Below, piece by piece: positions 42,876-53,199 of a stretch of 64,000 nt of DNA (position 1 is its first letter; every line of letters starts with the position of its first letter). The notes below the pieces were generated by a model that did not search any database, was not told where the DNA came from, and saw nothing but the letters and a program-made list of their open reading frames with translations. The position numbers were made by a program, and so were the translations under genes. The DNA is from Zhengitettix transpicula (taxonomy: Eukaryota > Arthropoda > Insecta > Orthoptera > Tetrigidae), in NCBI GenBank assembly GCA_037074705.1, contig CM073593.1, positions 8,685,001 through 8,749,000 of the forward strand, in the 5' to 3' direction.

Positions 42876-45200
42876 ATAAGACGTTCAGTTTCGCATCGCT
42901 GAAACTTTCTTTGTTGTTGGTTGACCTGTTCTTGGGTTGACCAGTCTGAGATTGAAATGATATCCTTCTTCCCCACGGGGAAATATGACTGGGTATTGAA
43001 GAGCATCATAAAATCGATGTGTTTCGGAAATACGCTGTAGTGAATCACCTCGTCTTTGAATTATTATATCTCGTTGATCAAAGCCATCGGCTGACATAAC
43101 CACTGCTATTTCATGTCTTTCAGAAATATTGAAGCGCCGCTCGTGTTCTCCAGCCGGTCTACGATCTGCTCTTATAACAACTTTATATTCATCTGTTGGC
43201 ATATGTTCTAAAGCTGTTTTGAATGTTTTTATAAGATCATTATGTTCATGAAACATTGTTTGTAAACTTGAGATTATATGTCGTCTTGTTCCTGAGATGT
43301 AGCCGTATCTCTGGTTAGTTTCCGTTTCATCGTTTCCTATAAAATATTGTAATGACTAACTAATTAATTATATTGCCCCACGTTGTTGCCAATTTGTAAT
43401 GAATAGAAGAATTAATTAAATTGCCCCAGGTTGTGGAAACCAAAATGTAATGAATACAATAGAGGCTTAATTAACAAACAAAAGTTATTTAATGATACAA
43501 TTAATTTGCCCTACGTTGTTGGCACGCCAAAATTTAATAATCAATTCAAATTAACAAACACTATTTTATTTATAATTTTTTGGGCCTTCTAAATAAAACA
43601 AAAGCTTTCAAGACAATTTACTTTATTCAATAGAAATTTATAACATTTTATCTGAGATTAATTACACTTAACGTTTCAATGTTTAGAGATTTTATAAGTC
43701 TTTCTCAGGGTCATTTATCTGGCCCTGCTAAGTAACCAAACATTTATATTTATAGAATTTACGTTACACAATCCTAGAATTTACAAACTAAAAGTTAAAC
43801 AATCAAAACAAAACGAGAAAGCGAAATCTGACGAATACCTTTAATTATCGTTTACAAAAACTTAATTTAAATTGGTTTCTACTTAAAAATTATTTGGCTG
43901 GTACCAGACTAAGATCTCCTGGGTTCGGGTACACAATTCACACCAACAGGCCATGAATCACTGACTCTACACTTGATTGTACAAAACACGGTCGTAGTTT
44001 TGGAATTTCTCCTATGGGAAGTGGAACTGCTTCTTCCTCCGGATTCTTAGTTAGACAGATTGTTGCTAAATTGTCTTTATGTGGAAACTGACGGTGGTCT
44101 CGGTACTCATAGCAAATTTTTAATGTGGCGCGGATTATCAGGTTACTCTTTGCAGTATTATCAAGTATCTCGCTGTCCAAACTTTATACTTGAATTCTAA
44201 AACTGGTAACCTCAGTTGGATTTATACGTTGGCCACGCTGTTTGTTGTCTGCTATTAATTTACGACTTCTTCACCCGCCTACAACACCAGACCGACTGCC
44301 GTTCCAGAAAGTGCTCGCGGCTCACGACAAAGCTAGCATACACATTGTTGTCTTTGAAATTCGTACCGGCAAACAATACATCATAACTATTCAATTATTA
44401 AAATCATTAATGGCCTCTTTAATTAATATTACAATATATTTGTAGAAATTTTGGTTGATCAGACAGCGGGAGCAACGATCCCACTTTATGGTAAATCTGA
44501 CCTTGCACCGTGAATGTTGTTGCAAACCCAGGATTTTTAATAACTGATGTGGCACCGAATGACGTCATTTTGAAACATGAGTTGTATTTCCTCACATTAG
44601 TGAGAAAATGTTTTGATTCTGCTGTATTTCATGCTGTATACGTCAAAAGTTCTTGTGGTGGTGTTTCCAGGTGGCTGAGTTTTACTTTTCCATTTTTGCA
44701 GCAAATACCAGGAAATTCTGATTTAAATTTTTTTGCCTGGCAGTAAGTACAAACTGTTTTCATTTTACCTATAGTAATTGTTGGAATGGTGTATGTAATC
44801 TTTAAGTGGATCATAGTGAAATGCTTCTAATTCTAGGGTAAAATGGTCTGCAGTCCGCGATCGTGTGGCTCGGACTCTCACATTTTGAAGGCGCGTCTCA
44901 CGCTGCTGTTCGGTTTCCGAACTTCTAGATGAACTTGCCCTTTTATTTTGATCTTGCAGTCTGATTTGGCGCTGCTGTTCGGATTCCGAAGTTGTAGATG
45001 TACTTGCCCTTATTTTTTGATCTCGAAGCCTGGTCTCACGCTGTTGAGGAGTCTCTGATAGTCTAGATTCCGCAGCTGTCTGACGTAGATTTCGAAGCCT
45101 TGAAATTCTATCCTCAGGACTCTCATCAGCTCGCTTCTTTAAAAATATTTTTAGCCTTTATTTGTACTTGGCCAATTGCCTTACGTTTTCTTGGAGGCAT
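42876..45200 (-). pseudogene. Helitron Rep/helicase protein, N-terminal part, split by an LTR
   Basis: It starts MPPRKRKAIGQVQ at 45200. Low-complexity RLR/SETxQQRETRL repeats follow (45130-44840), then VCTYCQAKKFKSE and CCKNGKVKL (44770-44690), then MTSFGAT... YHKVGSLLPLS (44560-44470). The LTR at 43348-44433 interrupts the frame. After it comes YFIGND, then MFHEHNDLIKTFKTALEHMP, KVVIRADRRPAGEHERRFN and ISETHRFYDALQYPVIFPRG (43256-42950). These are the conserved N-terminal blocks of Helitron proteins (helitron-like N-terminal domain). The HUH nuclease and helicase are absent. Frameshifts occur near 45135 and 44770. Confidence 0.88.
43348..44433 (-). mobile_element. Long LTR (subfamily B2), solo, inserted in the Helitron gene
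   Basis: The 1086-bp LTR has ATAT on both sides. Without the LTR and one ATAT the Helitron reading frame runs through the junction, proving this is an insertion and fixing both LTR ends. Its 3' end (43348-43535 on the plus strand) carries three primer-binding-site-like units: TTGCCCCACGTTGTTGCCA, TTGCCCCAGGTTGTGGAAAC and TTGCCCTACGTTGTTGGC. Confidence 0.9.
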
Positions 45201-45599
45201 TTTTGTACCGATGAATACCTTTAAAGAGTAATATTAAATTACTATTTATACATTACAATATTTCTTTTTGGAAAATGATGTATTCCGTTTGATACTAAAA
45301 GTAAAAATACCAAAACCACAATTGTACATTTGAGATTTAAAAATTGATTTGGTAACAAAAGTGATTTAAGTTTCTATAAAATGATAAAACAATTAAGCTG
45401 CTTCTTAAAGGGTATCACCTCGAAAACTTAAGGTACAAAGAATTCATATAAGTGTAAGCACCATACTTGTGGTTCAATACTGCTTTGGAAATGTGTACTA
45501 ATTTATTCATTTTCTATATACAGGTGTAAGAAAAAAAGGCACAAGTGAGTATAAAGCTATTATATAAGGTTTATACAGTAAGTATAAAATAATTAAAAT
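45201..45599. other. Sequence upstream of the Helitron gene
   Basis: AT-rich leader or flank. No Helitron 5' end could be fixed. Confidence 0.35.
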
Positions 45600-48500
45600 G
45601 AAATAAAATTTGCAGCATTTACGGAAATAGAAATTAGGTGTGAATTGGAGAAATCTTATATTAAATGTAGATTTGGTAGATAATATGAAATGTGGAATTC
45701 AATTTGTAGCATTTGTGGAAATACGAATTAAATATGTAGAAGATGTAACGTAAAATGAATGCAGAATTTGTAAGTAATACAACAGCTATTGTAAAATAGA
45801 AACCATACAATTTGTCTAAAACAGGAATTAGATATGAATGGAAATAGTAGTGTAAGCTAGGAATGGGAAGGACCGTAAATCAAACACATAATTGGTAAAA
45901 AATATGAGTTTCTTAAAAATAAAAATTATGTAATTAAATATGTAGCATTCATTGAAATAGGAATAGAACATTATTGGGACGGACCCTAAATTTAAATCTT
46001 ATATGCTGAAAAATATAACAGTTGTACGGAAATATTAACTGTAAGAAAAAATTGTAGCATTTGTGGAAATAGGCATTAGATATGATTGAAATGGACATAA
46101 ATTGAAAGTAGAATTGGTAGACAATATTTCACTTATTCTAGAATATTAACCGTGAAAAAAAATTGTAGGATTTATGGTAAAAGTAGTCAGCTAGTAATTT
46201 GAATGACGCTGATAGGATTACAGAAATTATAGGTAATGTAATAGTTTTTAATAAGTACTAATTGTGGAATTAAATTTGCAGAATTTGTAGTAACAGGAAT
46301 TAGAAAAGAATGGAACGGACTGTAAATTGAATTGAGATGTGATTATATAATATAATGCTTATTCCAAAAATTAACTGATCTATTAAATTTCTTGAAATAG
46401 AAATTAGATATGAATTCAACCTCATGTAAATTATATACATATAATATAACACGTTATCAATAATATTAATCAATAAATAGTTCTCGGAATTCACACGGGT
46501 TTTGCTCTCACAGTGTGATGATCCGGTTGAGGTGTATGTTCCGGGGTCGCAGACCTTGGGCATACGGTAAGAGTTGTCCGCTAATCCTATTGGGAATAGT
46601 CGGCCAGCTGCCTCCTAAACTGGTCAAGGCACGGCAAGGGGAAAGCTGCAACCCCACAACAAACTCCTCTCCCGCCATCGGAAGGGCGTGGGACAAGTAC
46701 CAAATGCCCGACCTACCAGACGCAGGTTTTTCTAGGGTTTGTCCTGCATTACTTTTAGGCGAATTCCGGGTAGGATCCTTAAACTATAGCCCGGGGGCCC
46801 TAGTTAACCCTTGGCTACCTTCCTCCACCCTTCCGCATCCCTTTCCTATGCTTTAAAGGGGAGTTGCCACTATGTGGATTACCCTATACATAGCCTATCT
46901 ACACCCAAAAAAAATGGTTCCGGCACTTCGCCTAGAAGATGACGACAGTGCTTACAGTTGTCGAAACGTTGCGTCTAAATATAAATATGCAAAACCCGTG
47001 TGAATTCCGAGAACTATTTATTGAACAACTTCAACGGGAATGACTTCAATCTTTGAAGAATATTAATTGTGGAAGAAAATTTTTATTATTTTGTAGTATT
47101 TGTGAGCTTGGAATATTAATGCCTGTAAATTAAATGCAGAATATGTAGTTAATGTATTAGTTTTTTAAACATATAAACTAAAAAATTATATTTGTTGAAT
47201 TTGCTTTAATCGGAATTGAAAGGGAATGGACTTTAAACTGAATGGAGAGTTGGTGAATAATATAAAACTTATTCGAAAATATTACCTAAAATATTGAAAA
47301 TGTTGAATTAAAAATTAGATATGAATGAAACATTACGTAAATTGAATGGAGATAACACGTTTTCCAAATTTTAAGTAAGGAATAAAAATTGTAGCATTTA
47401 TTAGATATTATTGGGGCTGACTTTAAATGTAATGCGGATGTGGAGTGGAATATTAACTACGAAGAAATATTTGTAACCTTTATTGTAAAAGTAACCAGCT
47501 AGGAACATGAATGACCGTAAGTGAAATGTACAAACAATGTAATAGCTTTTGAGAAATATAAACTAAAGAATTAGATTTGTAGAATAAGTGACATTTAAAT
47601 TAGATGTGAATGGAACGCAATGTAAAATAAATGGAGATTTGTTGTATAATACAACACTTATTAGGGAATATGAAATGAAGAAGAACATTTGTAGCATTTG
47701 AGGTGAAAGGAATTAGAAAAGAATGGAACGAACTCTAAATTCAATGGAGGGTTGGTACGTAATGTAACACTTTTAGGTACTAAATTTATTAAAATAGAAA
47801 TTTTATACGAATGGAACGACCTGTGAATTAAATGCATTTGAGGTAGTAGAAATTAGAAAAGAATGGAACGGACTGTAAATTCGATGAAGGGTGGTAGATA
47901 ATATTACTGTTATTCCAAAAGATTAACTGAGTTTTAAATTTTTTGAGACAGATATATACGAATTGAACGAAGTGTAAATGAAATCCCTTTGAGGTAATAA
48001 GAATTTTAAAAAATGGGACGGTCTGTAAATGTAATTGAGGGTTGGTAGATAATATAACACTTATTCCATCATATTAAGTGAGGTATTAAATTTCTTGAAA
48101 TATGAATGTTATAGGAATGGTACGAACTGTAAATTAAATAGAGATTTGGTGTGAAATATAACACTTACTCGAGAATATGAAATGAGAAAATTTGTAGCAT
48201 TCTGAAAATAATATAACACTTATCCTAAAATATTTACTGAGAAATTAAATTTGTATAAATTTAATTTTGATACGAATGCAGCTTACTCTAAATTAAATGC
48301 ATTTGTGGTTATAGTAATTTGTGAAGAATGGTACGTGCTTTAAATTGGATGGAGGGTTGTTAGGTAATATAACACTTATAACAAAATATTAACTCAGGAA
48401 TTAAATTTGTGAAATGTAAGATTTATACGAATGGAACGAATTGCAATTTCAATGCATTTATAATAATAGGAAATAGGTAATGATGAACGGATTTTTAATT

Positions 48501-50220
48501 GGTAAACAATATAACATTTATTCCAGAATATAATCTGAGGAATTAAATTTGTTGAAATAGAAATTATATACGAATGGAAAGATCTGTAAATTAAATGCAT
48601 TTGTGGTGGTAGTAGAAATTAGAAAAGAATAGAACGGACTGTAAATTGAATTATAATATAACACATAATCCAAAATATTACTGATGTATTAAATTGGTTG
48701 AAATAGATATTTTATACAAATGGACCGAACTATAAATTAAATGAATTAGTGTTTATAGGAATTAGAAAAGAATGTTACAGACTTTAAATTGAATGCATTT
48801 GTGGTAATATGAATTAGAATAGAACGGAACGGACTGTTACTTCAATGAAGGATTCTTTATTCCAAAATATTAATTTATTATTACGAATATTAATTAATTT
48901 GTTGAAAAAGGAATTTTATACGAATTTAGCTATCTGTAAATTAGTGGTAAGAGAATGAATTTGCGGTGATAGGAATTACAAAAGAATTGAAAGGTCTGTA
49001 AATTGAATGAAGAGTTGATAGATAAAATAACTCGTATTATAAAATATTAACTGAGGTATTAATTATTTTGAAATAGACTTTATATACGAATTGACCGAAG
49101 TGTAAATGAAATGCCTTTGTGGTAATATGACTTAAAAGAATGGGACGGACAGTAAATTCAACTGAGGCTTGGTAGATAATATAACTTATTCCATCATATT
49201 AAGTGAGGTATTAAATTTCCTGAAACATGAATTTTACAGGAATGGTACGGACTGAAAAATAAATGGAGGGGTTTTAGGTAATATAACACTTATTCGAATA
49301 TATTAACTTAGAAATTAAATTGGTAAAATAGAAGATTTATACGAATGGAACGAATTATAATTATGATAATAAAAAATTTTGAAATAGATATTACAATCGA
49401 AAGGAAAGATCTGTAAATTCAATGCATTTGTGGTAGAAATTGGAAAAGAATTGAACAGACTGTAAATTGAATGAAGGGTTGGCAGATAATGTAACAATTA
49501 TTCCAAAATATTTAATGAGGTATTAAATTTATTGTCATAAAATTTTATACGAATGGTAGGAACTGTAAATTAAATGGAGATTTGATGTATAATATAACTC
49601 TTATTCGAAAATATGAAATGGGGAAGAAAATTTGTAGCATCTGTGGTAATAGAAAAGAAGGGAACGGACTTTAAATTGTATTCAGGGTTGGTAGATAATA
49701 TAAGACTTATACCAAAATATTAACTGAGGTATTAAATTGGTTGAAATAGATTTTAGATATGACTGGAACGATATATAAATTGAAAGCAGATAAAATAACA
49801 CGTTTTCCAGAATATTAACTGTGGATTAAAATTTCAATATTTATGGTAATAGTAGAATTCTAGGAATCTCAATGTACAGAAATTGAATGCAGAATTTATA
49901 GGGAATATAATAGTTTTGAATATAAACTGAAAAATGTAATTTGTTGAATTTGTTCTAATTGGAATTGGATGTGAATGGAAAGGACTGGAAACTGAATGCA
50001 GAGTTGGTGGATAATATAACACTTATTTTAATTTATTATATGTTTAAATAATTTCTATCATTTATGGAAATTGTTGTCAGATGGGAATGAGAAGAACTGT
50101 AAAATGAGTTCTGAATTTATAGGCAACATAACAGTTATGAAAATGAAAATTGAAAATATTAAGTGTGGATTTAAATTTGCTGCATTTATTCAAATTATAA
50201 TTAGTTAAGAACGGCAAGGA
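45600..50220. repeat. Degenerate AT-rich tandem repeat (satellite-like)
   Basis: A unit of roughly 150-180 bp recurs with heavy drift: TTGGTAGATAATATAACACT, TATTCCAAAATATTAACTGA, GTATTAAATTT.TTGAAATAG, ATACGAATGGAACGAACTGT, AATTAAATGCATTTGTGGTA and AGAAAAGAATGGAACGGACT. I count over twenty partial units. A Penelope-type insert interrupts it at 46471-47058. No open frame in it is meaningful. Confidence 0.75.
46471..47058. mobile_element. Penelope-type non-autonomous insert
   Basis: It has perfect 34-bp inverted ends (46471-46504, 46990-47023), including TTCTCGGAATTCACACGGGT. AATATTAAT flanks both sides (46462-46470, 47059-47067), a 9-bp target duplication. The right part holds CTAGAAGAT, then a GACGAC / GTTGTC stem, then GAAACG. 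The centre (46515-46860) is the same GC-rich module as 15150-15600. It carries no coding sequence. Confidence 0.7.
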
Positions 50221-50869
50221 TCTCACTTTTTATGCTGAGGAATTAATTATTTTATTTTTTATTAATAGGAAACAGCAATAAATTGGATGGACCGAAATAC
50301 AGTTTAATATATGTCGACAGTCACAGTATAGAGGATGTCTTTGTACTAATAATAATTTTCATAAATAATATGAACACAACAGATTGGACACATGATGGTA
50401 TATAGAGAGATCACTGATACGTTAATTCAGAATAGAATGAAAAAAGTTTTCGCAGGTATAAAATGTTTTTCCGGAATGGATGTTGAAATAGCTTTTAAAA
50501 TTTGTACATTTAAAAATTCCGTAAATCTATTTTTCACATAATGTATGTGAAGAAAAATATTTTAAATATTCATTTTTGTGATTAGTCAAAATATGCGAAA
50601 TGTAATATAGAATGAAACAAATATTTTGGCAGTAATTAAGATAGTATTAAGAAAGGTTAAGTAAGAAAAATATATTCTATATGTGCGCCAAGTCTATATA
50701 ATACACGAATTATGATTGATGAATTACGTTTCAGAATAATATAGGGAATAATAGTATAGATAAACGACGGCGATAATAATATTGCGGCAAAAAATCAGTT
50801 GGCTAATGAATTCAAAAACAAACGCGGGAAATAAAGTAGTTTGGATGATAAGTGCTCCGTCATGAATGT
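50221..50869. other. AT-rich spacer
   Basis: No gene or clear repeat. Confidence 0.4.
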
Positions 50870-51292
50870 GTAACAATCATATATAATTATTATTTATATT
50901 AAGATAGATCATTTGTTCTGGTATTAACATCGTTATTGTTGTATTCATTTATATGGAATGAGGATTTTTAGAACGTTTGTTTTAATAATATACAATACGT
51001 GGATAATATTTTCATTGAAGATGTAGTAAACTAAATTATCCTAATCAAAGATTGAAGCCTTTCCCGGTGTAGTTGTTCAATATATTGTTCTCGGAGTTCA
51101 ACCGGGTTTTGCATAATTATATTAGAACGCAACGTTTCGACGACTAAAAGCTCTGTCGTCATCGTCTAGGCGAAGTGCCGGAACCATTCCATTGCATATT
51201 ATATATATATATCCTATATTAGAACGCAACGTTTCGACGACTAAAAGCTCTGTCGTCATCTTCTAGGCGAATATATATATATATATATATAT

Positions 51293-52328
51293 TGTAATAA
51301 TTTATATATTTAGCTTGCATCTTTTGACAATAATTCATGATATGAATTATGTGGCGTTTTTAAATGAAAAGAACTATTACGTGAAAACTATTAAACAAGA
51401 TTTATTAACAATTTTAAAACAAGTATTCAAATTACAAAAAATATTTGGGATCTCAGGGTCTTGAACTGGGTTTGATAATGGCAGAATTTATATAATCAAA
51501 ATTACAAAAATTACATTTGCTTTATATGGGAATCAATGCGTCTGAACATAGACGAAATTTGTTGCTGAAGAAATAATACCAAAGATTGAATTTAAACAAT
51601 TTCAATTTTTATCAAGAAATAAAGAATGATCTGAATAATTAAAGATCTCATTTTATCGATAATTAAAGAACGATCTGACGTTATCTTTTAAACTGGTTTA
51701 CAATGATTTTAAAGTTTTCTTTCTACTTACGGCAGCCCAGGTCTCATTTTAACTTTTCGTGCACAATTTTTGGGGATATCACTAATTCTAAGTTTTCACA
51801 GACTCTAAATGTTCACAGACTCTAATTAGCGTAGTTTGTTAGTTGGTTTAAAATAACTTTGTCGATTATCGATGCTCTACTGCAACCTGGATTTGTAGAT
51901 CTCGTGGATTTTTGTTGAAAATGCACCTAATTGGTTTTGTCTGTTGACTGAAGACTAGTTCAGTTTCTGCATTTTTGATATAACAGCGTACTGGTTACTG
52001 TAACACTTTCTCGTTCTTTAAATTAGACCTTTCAGTCTTCACTGCTGACTGACAAAGATTGTTCAGGTTTTCGTGAACTAGAATTTTAATCTGTACATCT
52101 CGCCGTTTACTGCCCAACTGTTCGTTCTTTTACTCTGTTCTATTTGCTGTCCGCTGCCCAACTGTTCGTTCGTCTCGTAAATTTTGAGCGCGTAAAACCT
52201 TCTCGACCGATCAACAATACTTTCCTTGCATTGCCAGTTTGTTGCGGCGTCCGCTATATCCACCAATACTGAGTCCTCTACAATTCAACTTTTCAATTAG
52301 AACAATGCCTTAATTACCAATTACTACA
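51293..52328 (-). mobile_element. Long LTR (subfamily A), solo, inverted
   Basis: The 1036-bp LTR has ATAT on both sides in a TA-repeat context. It is closely similar to the copy at 41771-42871 in reverse complement, including GGGTCTTGAACTGGGTTTGA. Confidence 0.85.
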
Positions 52329-52361
52329 ATATATATATATAATATGCGATGGAATGGTTCC

Positions 52362-52524
52362 TGTAATATATCATGATGTGAATAGAAGGCGCTGTCTAGC
52401 CCTCTATGTGTGAACCCTAAAACCACAGTGAAAACACACACTAGTGTGGGATCTCGCTGTGTTAACATGTTACTCTACACTTAGCAATAAATAATATACA
52501 TATATTTCACCTCAAGACACCACA
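52362..52524 (+). repeat. 5' LTR of the gypsy element
   Basis: 163 bp. It lacks 15 bp near its end and 2 bp in the middle compared with the 3' LTR and the solo LTR at 2344. The 15-bp gap is bounded by TTCA on both sides, which suggests slippage. Confidence 0.93.
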
Positions 52525-52528
52525 AAAC

Positions 52529-52541
52529 TGGCGACGAGGAT
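52529..52541 (+). promoter_or_regulatory. Primer-binding site (tRNA-Ser)
   Basis: TGGCGACGAGGAT lies four bases after the LTR. It is complementary to the CCA end and acceptor stem of a eukaryotic tRNA-Ser. Confidence 0.8.
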
Positions 52542-52635
52542 CTGGAGAAAATTAGCAGCAATCTAATGGCAAGTTTTTAACAGAACTTTAATATTACTAC
52601 AGAACTTTCATTAGTGCATTGTTATTGTCGTAGCC

Positions 52636-53190
52636 GTGTCTGCGTTTGGCAACGTTGGAGAGTTTTATGGCAAGGTTGAAGACTGCGATTCATACATTTA
52701 ACGGTTGGGTTCCTTTATTATTGTCAATGACATTTCTGACAGTAAGAAATGCCATTTACTGCTGAGCGTGGTGGGCAGAGAATCGTTCAATTTAATTCGT
52801 AACCTTTGCGCGCCGACACCGCCGTCCCAGAAAACATTTACTGAAATAGTTGCACTTGTCAAAGATCATTTACATCCAACGCCAAACATCACGGCTGAAA
52901 GATATCGGTTTAACCAGCGTAACAAAGAGATACGGAAACCGTTGCTGAGTATATCGCTGCACTTGAACAGCTTTCACTTCATTGCAACTTTGCGGCTGAT
53001 CTCGAGAACCGTCTACGTGATCGCTTTGTCGATGGTATTCGTAAGAGACTTCTTGCAGAACCCGATTTAACGTATGCCAGGGCTGTCAATTTAGCAACAT
53101 CAATGGAAACAGCGAACCGTGACGCTCTTGATTTAAAAAAGGAGCATACTGTAAAACCATCTTGAATCCAAGCCAAAATTTGACAACTAC
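52636..53190 (+). pseudogene. gypsy gag (capsid part), broken
   Basis: From about 52636 the frame reads SAFGNVGEFYGKVE; the expected start codon is GTG here. A TAA interrupts it at 52699. The frame goes on with NDISDSKKCHLLLSVVG and FTEIVALVKDHLHPTP, typical of Mag-clade capsids. A one-base loss near 52928 shifts the frame (AEYIAALEQLSLHCNF and DRFVDGIRKRLLAEP are in the next frame). The original frame resumes near 53165, before the zinc knuckles. Confidence 0.85.
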
Positions 53191-53199
53191 AAACAGCGA

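Noticed and set aside
46515..46856. 113-codon ORF in the GC-rich module
   Set aside because: The related module at 15150-15600 does not preserve it. High GC content explains the lack of stops.
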